64,000 nucleotides of DNA from Metamycoplasma arthritidis (GCF_900660715.1 NZ_LR215047.1:496001-560000); one strand, 5' to 3'. Positions 46,125 to 57,351 are shown, numbered from the stretch's first letter. Numbers and translations are program-made. Notes: a model not told the origin generated them from the sequence alone.

Positions 46125-46285
46125 AAATAAAAAAGAGTTAAGCCTACCGATTAAATATGATTTAAACATACAACAGCATAGCAAGCATAAAGTGCAAGCT
46201 CTCTTAACTCTTTAAGACCATTTTATCATATGAAGTACAAAGTTTTTTTAAAAAGATTGTTTATTGTTACAAAACGAAACATTAT
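46125..46285 (-). ncRNA. Possible small RNA with own promoter and terminator
   Basis: On the minus strand TATAAT (46292-46297) would start RNA near 46285. About 75-160 nt downstream, AAGAGTTAAG/CTTAACTCTT (46203-46212 with 46133-46142) can form a 10-bp stem closing a ~60-nt loop, followed by TTTTTT. Lies between the array and cas9. Pairing with the CRISPR repeat is poor (only GUACAA/UUGUAC plus four A-U pairs), so I do not call it tracrRNA. Confidence 0.3.
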
Positions 46286-46423
46286 GCATTGATTATAAGC
46301 GAAAACTCGCATGAAAAATTATTCCTAACATTGACTCATGCTAGCAAAGAAAACAAGTACAAAAATTATCAAAATAAATGATTTGATGCAAAAAATAATG
46401 GGTAAATTTTATGGAATTAACAT

Positions 46424-46494
46424 TAAAAAATGCCTTCCAATATTATGGCAAAGGTAATAAGAAGAGGTTAAATAAAAATTGGAAGTAAGGCATT
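46424..46494 (-). terminator. Long hairpin downstream of cas9
   Basis: AAATGCCTTCCAAT (46428-46441) pairs with ATTGGAAGTAAGGCATTT (46478-46495), with a 4-nt bulge and ~36-nt loop. On the minus strand it ends in TTTTTT, so it can terminate cas9 transcription. Its plus strand contains a short stretch complementary to the CRISPR repeat (AATAAAAATTG), probably by chance in this AT-rich DNA. Confidence 0.5.
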
Positions 46495-46632
46495 TATTTA
46501 TTTAAACAACAAAATTGATGAGATTTGTTAAAGATTAGTCCTATGCAATACTTATGTATAAATTAAACATTTTTATTTTAAGTTAATAGCATGAACCCAT
46601 GGCTAAATTGATTTTATAAAGCTTAGGTATTA

Positions 46633-49600
46633 TTATTTCGAGCGTTTAATATTACCCAAAATATCTATATCTACCTTTCTAAATTTTTTAAAAAATTCAT
46701 TTACATTGTGTCTAATTGAATCGCGTTTCCTTTTTTGTAACCCAATCTTTTTAAATTTATTTTCTTTTAAATGATAAAGAGTAATTTCAGTGCTACGCTT
46801 TACTATTGAAATCCCAACGATATAAGCAAGATTATCGTAGTTATTTTTAACGCTTTCGTCTTTGGATTCATTTGTTTTTATCCTTTCAAAAATTTGACTT
46901 TTAAACAAAGCTGTATAAAATTCATATTCGTCACCAATCCCAGCATCACTTTTAATCTTGTTGAGTACTTCATTTTGTTTATCAGGAGTATCAGCATTAT
47001 TAGCTAACCCTTCAAATAGGCTAGTTTTAAAATGGTTATTTACTATTTTTAAGTTTTTAGCATTTATAGCAACTGCTTTTAATTCTTTAGGTTTTTGCTT
47101 ATGCTTATAAACCAAGCATCCGAATGATGTTAAACTTTCTTGAAAGTATGCTTCTTTTCAACCATTGCCATCTTTTTTTAAAATTGTTTTGGAGAAAATT
47201 ACATCATCTAAAGTCTTGGTTTTGAATTCATATTTCAAGTTTTGAATTATCGCAATAACTTTTGTAAACTTACTATTCATTAATATAAATTTTTTTTGTC
47301 TTGATAATGCTTCGAAACGTTCTTTAGGTATAATTTTTTGAAATTCTGGAATTTCATCAATTTTTGTTGCCAAGAATTTCATGTAGTTTTCAAATGGATT
47401 GATATTTTTCTTAGATCCGTCAAGCTCATTTTGTTTAAATTCTGCTTTATTATAGATTTCTTTTAATAATTTATATTGTGAATAACCCACTTTGCTTTTG
47501 TAAATAAGCAGCTTAGATTTGTCATTTTCATTTGCATTGTCACTAAAAAATGTTTCTAGTTTTTTTAGATCTGATTCGTCTTGGGAAAGCAGTGAAAGCT
47601 TAGATATTTTATTTATAGAGTCATGATCTTTCATTGCGGCTTTTTTGTCAGATGAAATTTCAGTGTAGCCATATCGAAGTTTATTAAATAATTCACCGTT
47701 AGTCCTTTTAGCAAGAATTTTTCGTGAATATTTGACTTTTTCTACAACATTCTCGGTAATTTTTTCGATTATTTTGTTCATTGTTTCATCGAATTTCATT
47801 CGTGCTCAATCATCGTTTGTTTTTTTGAAACCATTAGAAAAGAGAAATTTCTCATAATGCTCTTTTCCATTTATTGGAGCATTTTCTAAAATTAAACCCG
47901 TTCTTTTGTCTTTATAAAATACATTGATACCATAAACTTGCGATAGATAGTATTTATTTATGAACACAATTAAAGAAGCATCAATAGCGTGGTGGAAAAA
48001 CTTGTCACGATCTTTTTTAAATCAACAATTTTCAATAGGCAAATTATAGTTTTTAAGCAATTTATTAGTGATGCACTTACGGAATAAGGAAGTAAGAGCC
48101 CCTTTTGTAGTGCTAATCTTTACTTTTTTGTTCTTGCTATTAACGTTGTCTACTGCATCTTCTTTATAACTAGACGAGTTATTGAAAAATGCTTTCAAAA
48201 CATCAACAAATAACTTTGTAGAATGCCTTGTGTCGTTGAGACTTCGGTTTAAAAAATCATCTAGCTCATATTTATTATTCAGTGATAAGTATTTAATTTT
48301 TTTCGCCAATGATTCTTTATTAGGAAAATAATTGATGTTTCAGTTTTCTTTAATTTTGCCGCTAGTTGTGCATGATCAATAAGATTCTAATTCACTTCAT
48401 TTTTCTGCATCGGAACCTAACCACTCGTATGGCGTTCTATTGCTTTTGGCTTGGTTGTTCTTCTGCTTTGTAATAACTTTATTCGCAAATGAATTATCCG
48501 GCAATACGGTTATAGGAATAATGTGATCGATTTCATATAAGTGTGGTTTTCTAATTACATCTTCTATCGTAATTGTTTGACAATCATAGACATCTTTACA
48601 CTTTTGTTGCAAGAGTAATTTAATTTTTTCTTTTGTACTAATTGGAAGACTATTATATTTATCTTCACTCACATGCTTTTTAATTTCTTTAATAATTTCT
48701 TGATTAGATTTTTTATTTGATTTATTTTCTTTATTTATTCTATTTGTTTCTTCTTTAGAATTTTTATCACGTGCCATCTCAACAACAATTTCGGCTATTT
48801 CGTAATTGTTAGAGTATAGTTTAATAATTTGGTTTAATACTCCAATAGCTTCTTTAATGGTTCTTTTTACAGACGGTGGTAGTACTGCATCATCAAATTG
48901 CTTAGCGTCAATATATTTGGTCTTTTTGGGCTCTTGGTTTTTTGCGGCTATTTGGCTTTTTATGTCCGGATCTTTAAATTTCAGCTCTTCTTCATTGCTA
49001 GTGGTTTTTGCCAATTTTGGAATGAAAAGTCTAAGTGCTTTAAATGATAAAGATGATGTTAGGCTATAACTGTTATTGATTTTTGCTAAATTTAATGACA
49101 AAATTTCCGCTAATTTTTCAAACTCAAATTCGTCATCTTTAATGCTATTAAGAAATTCGCTAGCCTCAGTCTTTTTAAAATACTCTTTTAGCTCAGATGC
49201 TCGAGTATCCACGTCAATAGATTTAGATAAAATTTGAGCAATATTATCATAAACATTTAACCAACTTGGAGAATTCTTTTCAATTCCTTCAATCGCCAAA
49301 TCCAATGTTAAAAAAGAAAGGTCTTTAATGCCGCTTTGATAAAAAGCCAATGTTAATTCGCGAATACTTTCTAAATTACTAAACGTATTTTTTCGCTTTC
49401 ATAATCAAATTTTGGCGACTTAATTTTTAATTCTTTAGTAGCTATTTTTTTAAAAATGCGATCAACTTCAGGCGACTTTTTATTAGGATCCTTTTTAATT
49501 GATTCTAGAATACCATTTATGATTTTAAATTTCAACTCTGAAGGAATTTTAGTTCTTTCGATTATCACGTTATTATGCACACTAAATGTATCTAGTCATC

Positions 49601-50552
49601 CGTTTGCTAAATCTACTAATAAGTTATACAATGCGGCACTAGGGCTTTGCTTTGGTGCTCTATATTCATCTTCAAATACTGAACACTTACCAATCGTTTT
49701 TTCTCAAATCGAATTGTATTTTTTAACAACCTCGCCATATTCGTTTTTTTCGTAAATTCCGTATTTAGAAGGGCTATGTTCACTTCCTGGTCCTTCGGCA
49801 AAACTTCTTACATACTTGAAACGACTTAAATAATGTTTTGCGAACTCCGAATCTGTAAAACCTTGCGTTGCAAATAAGTCTTCTATTTCCTTTACTCATT
49901 CGTTATTATGAAATTTATATTTGTCATTATTAATACTACTTAGTTCTTTAGAAAAACCATAAAGTTTGAATGCTTCAAATAATTTTTCGCTAGGTCGTAG
50001 TCGCTTGTCAACACTATCTAATATTGGTTCAAATTTTTCTTTATTATCTCCTTTTGCTTTCAAAGAAGATTTTTTGTTAGACTTTTTGCTTTTTGTCTTT
50101 TTTGGATCATTAACTTCATCTAGAGTCTCTTCAACTTGTTCTTCACTAATTAAGTTGTAGAAAAAACCTCGATTTTTTAAGTAATCATGCAAAATATAAA
50201 CAAGTTCTTGAGGGCTTACTTTTTCTTTTAAAGCAAGACACTTTAACTCAAGAATATTATTTCATTTTTTATTAGCTTCAAGAAAATAGGATGTTATTTC
50301 GTCTTTACTACTGAAACCGAAAATATTTTTGTGTTTGACGACTTCACGATAAAAATGTAAATTACGATATTTTTTACGACGATTTATTCTTCGCGAAGAT
50401 CTTGCTTCTCGTCTTTTTACTGCCAATTCTGGTTCGGGAAACAACCTTGATCCAAGATCAATAATATCATCTGTTTCTTTATTAACTATTGATCATCCTA
50501 CTGAACCAATACCTAAATCGAAACCAAGTATCACTTTAGTTTTCTTTTCCAT
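46633..50552 (-). CDS. cas9: Cas9 nuclease, type II-A (~1306 aa), frameshifted near residue 386
   Basis: RNA-guided DNA endonuclease of the locus. ATG 50552; GFDLGIGSVGW gives RuvC-I Asp-12; Arg-rich bridge helix RREARSSRRINRRKKYR; RuvC-II IVVEMARDKNS; HNH YEIDHIIPI (His ~677); RuvC-III HHAIDASL (~855); then the PAM-interacting C-terminus to 46633. The first frame stops at 49371. The rest lies in another frame from about 49390 on. The junction is a run of six A on the coding strand (49388-49393); a seventh A restores ...YESEKNTFSNLESIREL.... All catalytic residues are intact, so the break is recent, switchable or a base-calling error. UGA-Trp codons occur throughout. GGGAG precedes the ATG. 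Confidence 0.93.
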
Positions 50553-50582
50553 TTTTTAAAACTCCCAATTTTATTAATATAA

Positions 50583-50611
50583 ATTATATCTTAGTAAGTA
50601 TATCAAAGCAA
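50583..50611 (-). promoter_or_regulatory. cas9 promoter
   Basis: On the minus strand TTGCTT (50606-50611), a 17-nt spacer and TATAAT (50583-50588), with GGGAG before the ATG at 50552. Confidence 0.65.
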
Positions 50612-50642
50612 TACAATGCTGGCTAATTAAAGATAAAAAATG

Positions 50643-50674
50643 CTTCTACAAAACAATTTTAAAATTAGAGTAAA
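50643..50674 (-). ncRNA. CRISPR anti-repeat, candidate tracrRNA segment upstream of cas9
   Basis: The minus strand here reads, 5' to 3', TTTACTCT, six bases, AAAATTGT, TTTG, TAGAAG. These blocks pair in the correct order with the CRISPR repeat: AGAGUAAA (8 bp), ACAAUUUU (8 bp) and CUUUUG (6 bp with two wobbles), separated by internal loops. That is the geometry of a tracrRNA anti-repeat with lower stem, bulge and upper stem, and the tail would run toward cas9. A clear nexus and T-run hairpin were not found downstream, so the RNA ends are unknown and it may be vestigial or read into the cas9 leader. Confidence 0.5.
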
Positions 50675-50746
50675 TAAAGAAATTATTTTGATTAAAAACA
50701 ACAACAATTAACTATTAACAAATAATTTTTAATTTGTTAAAATTAA

Positions 50747-51065
50747 GTGGCATGGTCAACTGCGGTGCGATTAATTCGTGCTGAGGAAAATCCGCTCTAG
50801 CACTTTCTGAAATGAAAGTAGTGTTCACGCTAGATCAAAGAAATCTAGACAACTAAAGAAATTTTAGTTGATGACTAGTGCAACAGAGACGAGCTTATTA
50901 ATTTAAGTATGCAACGATGTAAACTCCGTGAGCTAGAAACCCAAATTTTGGTAGGGGAACTAGAAAAGGGGAACTTTTTAACCTAATTCTGGAGACTAAT
51001 GCAAATTAGTTTAGATAGATAGTTGACGCCATAATTTTTATGGAACAAAAAGCGGTTTACAGTGC
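50747..51065 (+). ncRNA. rnpB: RNase P RNA
   Basis: Catalytic RNA of tRNA 5' processing. Contains the conserved GAGGAAAATCCGCTCTAGCAC (P4/CR-I region, from about 50783), GCAACAGAGACGAGC, and AAACTCCGTGAGCTAGAAACCC, with the matching P4 strand near GCGGTTTACAG at the 3' end. Size and order fit the Bacillus-type (B) RNA of Mollicutes. TAAAAT lies just upstream. Ends are approximate. Confidence 0.93.
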
Positions 51066-51102
51066 AAGCAAATCATTACATCTTGTATGATTTGCTTTTT
51101 TT
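51066..51102 (+). terminator. Intrinsic terminator of rnpB
   Basis: AAGCAAATCAT/ATGATTTGCTT 11-base-pair stem followed by seven Ts. Confidence 0.9.
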
Positions 51103-51194
51103 ATTTTTAACTAACATTAAAGTTAATTTAAACCGTTATACAAAATGCTTTTTGTGACTTATAAGATGTTAAAAATTGTAATGTCAAGAGCTAA

Positions 51195-51223
51195 ATAAAA
51201 AGTCGGCATGTCTGACCGACTTT
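51195..51223 (-). terminator. Intrinsic terminator of mscL
   Basis: Minus-strand AAAGTCGG/CCGACTTT stem with a 9-nt loop, followed by TTATTT; 34 nt after the mscL stop. Confidence 0.75.
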
Positions 51224-51256
51224 AAATTGTTTGTTTTGTAAATTATTGTTAGTTTA

Positions 51257-51715
51257 TTAATTTTGATTACGGTTAAGATTTTCGATTTGACTGTTTAGTT
51301 TTTTAAGTTCGGCTAGAATTAACTCTTCATTTGTTGGAGTAGGTTCTGCTTCTGGTTCAATTGGCATCTTCTTTGCTTTTGCATATTCAATGGCGTTTTT
51401 GATTGAAAAAACAATAAGAAGTGTAAAGAAAACAACGGTTGCAACAATTACAAATTGAATTAGTGCCGCTAGAAATTTACCAATTTTAATTGTTCCGGCA
51501 ACTTTTAGATCTTCAACGCTGCTAGCATTTCAAATTTTTGCAATTGCAGCCATAATCACATCATTAGCAAGTGAAGAAACAACGGCTCCAAATGCAGCAC
51601 CAATTAGCACTGCAATTGCCAACATGAACATATTTCCTTTAGTTATTGATTTCTTAGCATCTTTGTAAGCGTTTTTAAAAACTTTTTTCTTGTCATTTAG
51701 TTCTTTTTGTGTCAT
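51257..51715 (-). CDS. mscL: Large-conductance mechanosensitive channel (152 aa)
   Basis: Pentameric membrane channel that releases solutes under hypo-osmotic stress. First helix TKGNMFMLAIAVLIGAAFGA followed by VVSSLANDVIMAAIAKI matches the MscL pore helix and loop. The second helix is FLAALIQFVIVATVVFFTLLI. It ends with a KNAIEYAKAKK segment and a coiled C-terminal bundle (NEELILAELKKLNSQIENL). One UGA-Trp at 51530. Confidence 0.92.
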
Positions 51716-51908
51716 AGTTCTTTAATTGTAATAAATCAAATTCTTTTTTTGACGATTTGTAGCAACTTTAGACCAAAGAAACTAAATTGGCGCAAAAATA
51801 TTAGTTTCTTTTATTTTCTTTTTAGTTAAATAAAAATTCAAAAGCCGTGCAAACTAATATTTTGTTTAACATTTATTAATTAAAAATTAACTTTATAATT
51901 TATTAACT

Positions 51909-52424
51909 ATGGAACTTAAGGAATATATTAGAACAATTGATAACTTTCCTAAAAAAGGAATCAAGTTTAAAGACATTTCATTATTGCTAGCTAATGGCGA
52001 GGCTTTACATTACACTATTGAGGAAATGGCAAAACTGGCAAAAGATGCTGACATCATTGTTGGCCCTGACGCGCGGGGCTTTTTATTTGGTACACCTGTC
52101 GCAGCCAAGTTAAAAAAACCATTTATCATGGTAAGAAAAAAAGGTAAGCTGCCAGGTGAAGTAATCGGTTATGAATATGCTTTAGAATATGGCACTAATG
52201 TTTTAGAAATTCAAAAAGGTATTACTAAGGCTGGCCAAAAAGCTGTAATCATTGACGATGTTTTAGCTACTGGGGGCACTTTAGAAGCGATCACTAAAAT
52301 TCTTAATTCATTAGGTGTTGAAGTACTGCGGATTATTGTTTTAATGGAACTTGATGGTTTTGATGCTAGAAAAAAACTAAATTGTGACATTAGAAATTTA
52401 ATTTTTATTAAAGAAGACGAATAA
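51909..52424 (+). CDS. apt: Adenine phosphoribosyltransferase (171 aa)
   Basis: Salvages adenine to AMP with PRPP. MELKEYIRTIDNFPKKGIKF, IVGPDARGFLFG and the PRPP loop AVIIDDVLATGGTLEA are characteristic. Length is normal. TATAAT (51894-51899) lies 9 nt before the ATG with no Shine-Dalgarno, so the mRNA is probably leaderless. pepF follows 4 nt downstream. Confidence 0.96.
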   Translation: MELKEYIRTIDNFPKKGIKFKDISLLLANGEALHYTIEEMAKLAKDADIIVGPDARGFLFGTPVAAKLKKPFIMVRKKGKLPGEVIGYEYALEYGTNVLEIQKGITKAGQKAVIIDDVLATGGTLEAITKILNSLGVEVLRIIVLMELDGFDARKKLNCDIRNLIFIKEDE

Positions 52425-52428
52425 GATT

Positions 52429-54264
52429 ATGAAACTAAAAAACTACCACTCATATCACGAAGTTGAAGACCAATATAAATGAGATCTAGAAGATATTCTA
52501 GGCCAAAAGACTTATCAAGAAATTGAAGATGAATACTTTAATTTATTTGAAGAAGCGATTAAGACAAAAGATAGTAAATATGAGTCAATTGACGCCTTCA
52601 TTGATTCAATTAAATTATCAGAAAAAATAGCTTTGTTGGGCAATAAAATCGAAAATTACATTCATAATAAACTAGCAACTAACCTTGTTGATTTTGAGCT
52701 TAACACTCTCTCAACTAATTTTACCATTAAAAACGCTTCATATGCTAAGCGTTTAGGCTCTGAACTTAATAGAGTGTTTACTAATCAAGAAAAAATTCAA
52801 ATGTGATTAGATGACGATCGTTTAAAAGATGTTAAAAAGGATTTGCAAGAGCTACTAAAAGATTTAAAGTACAAACTAAACGACAATGTTGAAAGTTATT
52901 TAAATGACACGGCTAAAGGTGCGCCAGCTTTAGATGAGATATTTTCAATTTTAACTGATAGTGAAACACAATATGGCTATGCCACTTCTAAAAAGGGTAA
53001 AAAATATCTAATCACCGAAGCAAGCCGTCAAGCCTTATTAAAAAATACTGATGAAAAAGTAAGAAAAGAAACTTACTCCAATTATTTAAAGGCATTTTTA
53101 GCTAAAAAACAAACTCTTGCCAAACTACTATATCAATCACTAAAAGAACTTTCAGTAAACTCTTTATACCGTTCTTATCCTTCTACAATTGATGCTTTAA
53201 TTAGTGGCGATCATATTACTAAAGATTTCCTTATTACCTTATATGACTCAGTTAGCAAAAATAGCTCTTTAATTAGAAAATTTGCCACTGCAAAAGCGAA
53301 ATTCTTTAAGAAAAAGTTCAATAAAAAGCAACAAATTTGAGACACATCTGTTGATCTAGTAAAAGTTAAATCTACTTATAGCGTTGAAGAAGCTAAGCAA
53401 ATTTTGCTCGATATTACTTCTGTGATGCCTTTTGAATATCCTCAAATTGTAAAAGAGGCGCTTGAGACAAAATGAGTTGATTATATGAATGTTCCTAATA
53501 AAAGAAGCGGAGCATATTCAATTGGCTCATCATATGGCATTAGTAAAAAATATATTCTGATGAATTTTAATGGCACGATTGATTCAGTTAATACTTTGTG
53601 CCACGAAATGGGCCACTCTTTACACTCTTATTATTCTGATAAAACACAACCATTTGCAAGAAGTCAATATCCAATTTTTCTAGCTGAAATTGCTTCTATT
53701 TTTAATGAGCTGCTATTAAATGATTATTTGATTACGAAAACAAATAACAAAAAAGAAAAATTCATGTTACTTGAAAATAGTATTTCAGACTTTCTTGGCA
53801 CAGTTGTTAGACAAACACAATGATCAAATTACGAATATGAACTGTATGAAGCTTTAGATAAAGATGAGCCAGTTGATAGTTATGAAGCTTTAGAAGAACT
53901 TTATGTTAAAGTCGCTAAACAATATGCAGCTTTTCCTAAAAGAATTAAAAAAGGACTTCCTGCTAATGTCTATTCTGTCATGGTCCCACATTTTTACTAC
54001 AACTTCTATGTTTATAAATACGCAATCGGTTATATTGTCGCTAATGTATTTTTCCAAAAATATAAGCAAGAAGGCAAAATTGCACTAGAAAATTACGTTA
54101 CTAACTTTTTAAGTGCCGGCGATAGTGATTGACCTGCTGAAATTCTTAAAAAAGCGGGCGTTGATATTTATTCAAAACAAATTTATGACGAGGCCTTTGC
54201 ATTGTTAGAAAGCAAAATTAACGAATATATTGCTTTAGGCAACGAAATTTTTAAAACAAAATAA
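52429..54264 (+). CDS. pepF: Oligoendopeptidase F (M3 metallopeptidase, 611 aa)
   Basis: Cytosolic zinc peptidase that degrades oligopeptides. ATG 52429, 4 nt after apt. The zinc site is in [17 protein letters not shown] (HExxH near residue 401) with the third ligand Glu in [12 protein letters not shown]-terminal W-D-L-(E/D)-D-I-L motif present (YKWDLEDILG). C-terminal [18 protein letters not shown] is typical. Length is normal. UGA-Trp codons throughout. Confidence 0.94.
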
Positions 54265-54280
54265 ATAACAATGCTAAAGA

Positions 54281-54310
54281 ATGTGGCAACAGCTTAGTTG
54301 TCATATTTTT
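54281..54310 (+). terminator. Intrinsic terminator of pepF
   Basis: ATGTGGCAAC/GTTGTCAT stem with one mismatch, followed by ATTTTTG. Confidence 0.6.
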
Positions 54311-54351
54311 GTTTTAAAGGTTTTTTAATTTTTTAATTTTATAATTAAGGT

Positions 54352-57351
54352 GTGAAATTAATCAATATCCATTTAAACTCAATATATTCATTTTTACAAA
54401 GTACAATTCAACTTGACAATTTGATTGAAAATGCCTTAAAAAATAACGTTGAATATCTTGCCATTACTGAAAGAGGCAACTTTTTTTCGTTTGCACCGTT
54501 TTATGAAAAATGTCAAGCACATAAGCTAAAAAGCATCTTTGGTCTTGATGTTGACATTGAAATTCAAGGAAAGCCTTATCGCTTTATTTTGCATGCAAAA
54601 AATAACACAGGACTTTTTGAACTCTTTAAACTTTCTTACGACATCTTAAGCAACAAAAAACTTTATCTTGATGACGTTGCTAATAATAAAAATATTATCT
54701 TTATCGAACACGTACTAGACGGATATTATAAAAAGACCAAACAAGTTTTAGATTATGATAACCACTATATATCCTTGGGCCTTCATGAAGTTTCTGAAAA
54801 TGCTGTTTTTATTAACGAAAACTTACACAAAATTTTAATCTCGCATCATAATGCTATTATGGATTTTGATGACAACTCGCTTATTAAGATCTTGGCATTA
54901 ATGAATGAGGATGCCATTAATAGCAATGCAACTTTTGATATTTTAGAATTTGGCTTTGCCGTTGCTACTGACCTCGAAAAAAAACTTATTACAAAAACCA
55001 ATGAATTAATGCAAGGCTGCTATTTTGAACTTCCGAAAAACGACTATATACTACCGAAATTTCAAAACGAATTAAATTTAGATTCTACTAAATACTTGCA
55101 AACATTAATAAAAAATAATATTGTTAAAAGATTCGAAAAATCTGCATGGAATGACGAATATAAACTTAGATTACTACATGAAATGTCCATTATTGAAAAA
55201 CTTAAATTTGAAGATTATTTTTTAATTATTCAAGATTGAGTTAACTGAGCCAAAAAAAATAAAATCGCCATTGGGCCAGGACGGGGATCAGCCGCAGGTT
55301 CGCTTGTTAGCTACATTTTAGGAATCACTAATGTAGACCCCCTTAAATATGGGCTTATTTTTGAACGATTTTTAAATCCTGAAAGAGTTTCAATGCCGGA
55401 TATTGATATTGATGTGCAAGACAATCGCCGGCAAGAAGTAATTGAATATTTAAACAAAAAATATGGTTCTAGCCAAGTAGCTAACATTGTAACATTTGCT
55501 TCGCTTGGTAAAAAATCTGCTATTCGTGATGTAATGCGAACTTATGATGTTTCACCGGCAATGATTAACGAGGTTTCAAAACTAATCGGTTTAAAAGAGG
55601 GCAGTTTATTAGAAGAGTATCAAAGCAACAAAAAATTTGCTTTGGCCTTAAATTCATTAAATAAAGAAGATGCTAATTTTTCAACAAAAATTCTAAATTA
55701 TGCTTCGCAACTAGAAGGTTTTTATCGCCAAACCGGAACGCACGCTGCTGGAGTAATTATTGCTCCTAAGCCAATTAATCAAATTATTCCAACATACAAA
55801 ATTGAAGATGGCATTCAACAAACGCAAGTAAGTATGGAATATTTAGAACACTTTGGGCTTCTTAAAATGGACATTCTAGGATTAAAAACGTTAACAACCA
55901 TTCAAGAAGTTCTTTTACAAATTAAAAAAACTAAAAATCTTGATCTTGACTTAGCTAAAATAAAATACGAAGATCAATTAACATTTGATCTATTAAATAC
56001 GGGAAGCACTGTTGGTATTTTTCAACTAGAAAGTTTTGGCATGACTAAAGCTTTAAAACAAATCCACGTTGATAGTTTCAATGATATTGTTGCTACAATT
56101 TCACTTTATCGTCCTGGTCCGATGGATAATCTTAAGGTTTATGCGAAAAGAAAAAATGCCCATGAACCAATTCCTTCCATTAGTAAAGCCTACGACGAAA
56201 TTGTTAAAGGCACCTACGGCATAATTATCTACCAAGAACAAATTATGCAAATCGTGCAAGCCGTGGCTAATTTATCATTTTCGCAAGCTGACAACATTAG
56301 AAGAATTATTTCAAAGAAAAAAGTTGACGAAATGCATGCTGTTAAGACCAACTTTGTAAATAGTGCTATTAAAAATGGCTATTCAGAAAAAGACGCACTA
56401 AATATTTTTGAACTTATTAGCAAATTCGCCGATTATGGCTTTAACAAATCGCACGCTGTTAGTTACGCTATGATTTCATACCAAATGGCATATCTAAAAG
56501 CACACTATCCTTTGGAATTTTATAGCGCCATTATTTCTAGTGCTCATGGTGCACATGAAACTATTGCTCGTTTTAGTGCTGAGGCCAAAAGTTTAGGAAT
56601 TGAAATTATTTCACCAGACATTAACCTTTCGAACCAAAATGCCACTATTTTAAATAAAGCTATTGTTCTACCACTAAATATGATTAAAGGCATTGGCCCC
56701 GAAACTGTAAGATTGATTCTTGAAGATCGTAAAATTAACGGACCTTATCGCAATTTCTTACATTTATTTGTTTGTCTAATGCATATTAAAAACTTTGGTT
56801 TGGCTAACCTTGAAATTCTAATTAAAGCTAACGCTTTGCGGACTTTTAACATAAATCAAGCCACAATGCTTAATGAAATTGCCAAAGAAAATAGTGATAT
56901 TAGATTACTTTTTAAAATAAAAAAGACCGACAACTCTTCACCTAAAGATTTTCTTGAGGAAATAAATAACTACAGCCCAAGTGAACATTTCAAAGTAAAT
57001 CCAAAAGAAGAAGCTCAAAACGAAGCTTATTATCTAGGACAAGTATACAATTTCAATTTAGTCAAAAAATACGAACTTGAAGGTAATCGACTTGCTAACA
57101 TTCACCTCGGTACTGAACATATTATCTATGTATATTGCAGTGATGTGAAAAGAAAAATCTCTACTAACGACAAAGAATACTATGTTGTTGTTTTAGAGGA
57201 TTCTTCAATGCAACTAATACTTAGAATCTTTCGAGGTAATGATTCATACTTAGAAATGAAAAATCACATTCTAAAAGTTAAAATAATTAGACAAGCAAAC
57301 GGTAATTTTATTTTAAGGAATTGGAGTATTATCAACGATCATGAAGAATAA
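54352..57351 (+). CDS. dnaE: DNA polymerase III alpha subunit, DnaE type (999 aa)
   Basis: C-family replicative polymerase. GTG start at 54352 is taken because TATAAT (54340-54345) lies 6 nt before it and no better in-frame start exists upstream. PHP domain (residues 1-~230), then IGPGRGSAAGSLVSY and MPDIDIDVQDNRR (palm, catalytic Asp pair), TGTHAAGVII, YRPGPMDN, IYQEQIMQI, FNKSHAVSYAMISYQ and helix-hairpin-helix MIKGIGPET; a short OB-like C-terminus. The PHP metal site is degenerate: HLN replaces HxH in INIHLNSIYSF, and ITERGN replaces LTDHGN, so no PHP phosphatase or exonuclease is expected. Overlaps the next gene by 11 nt. Confidence 0.94.

Noticed and set aside
46424-46494. Long hairpin near cas9 as tracrRNA
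   Set aside because: It has ~10 nt complementary to the repeat but would leave a 9-nt one-sided bulge in the crRNA. The site at 50643-50674 pairs far better, and this hairpin fits a cas9 terminator.
46428-46494. The same inverted repeat as insertion-sequence ends
   Set aside because: Only ~36 nt lie between the arms, with no transposase or target duplication.
53903-54088. Plus-strand 61-codon frame near the end of pepF
   Set aside because: In another frame than pepF, whose conserved C-terminus covers it.
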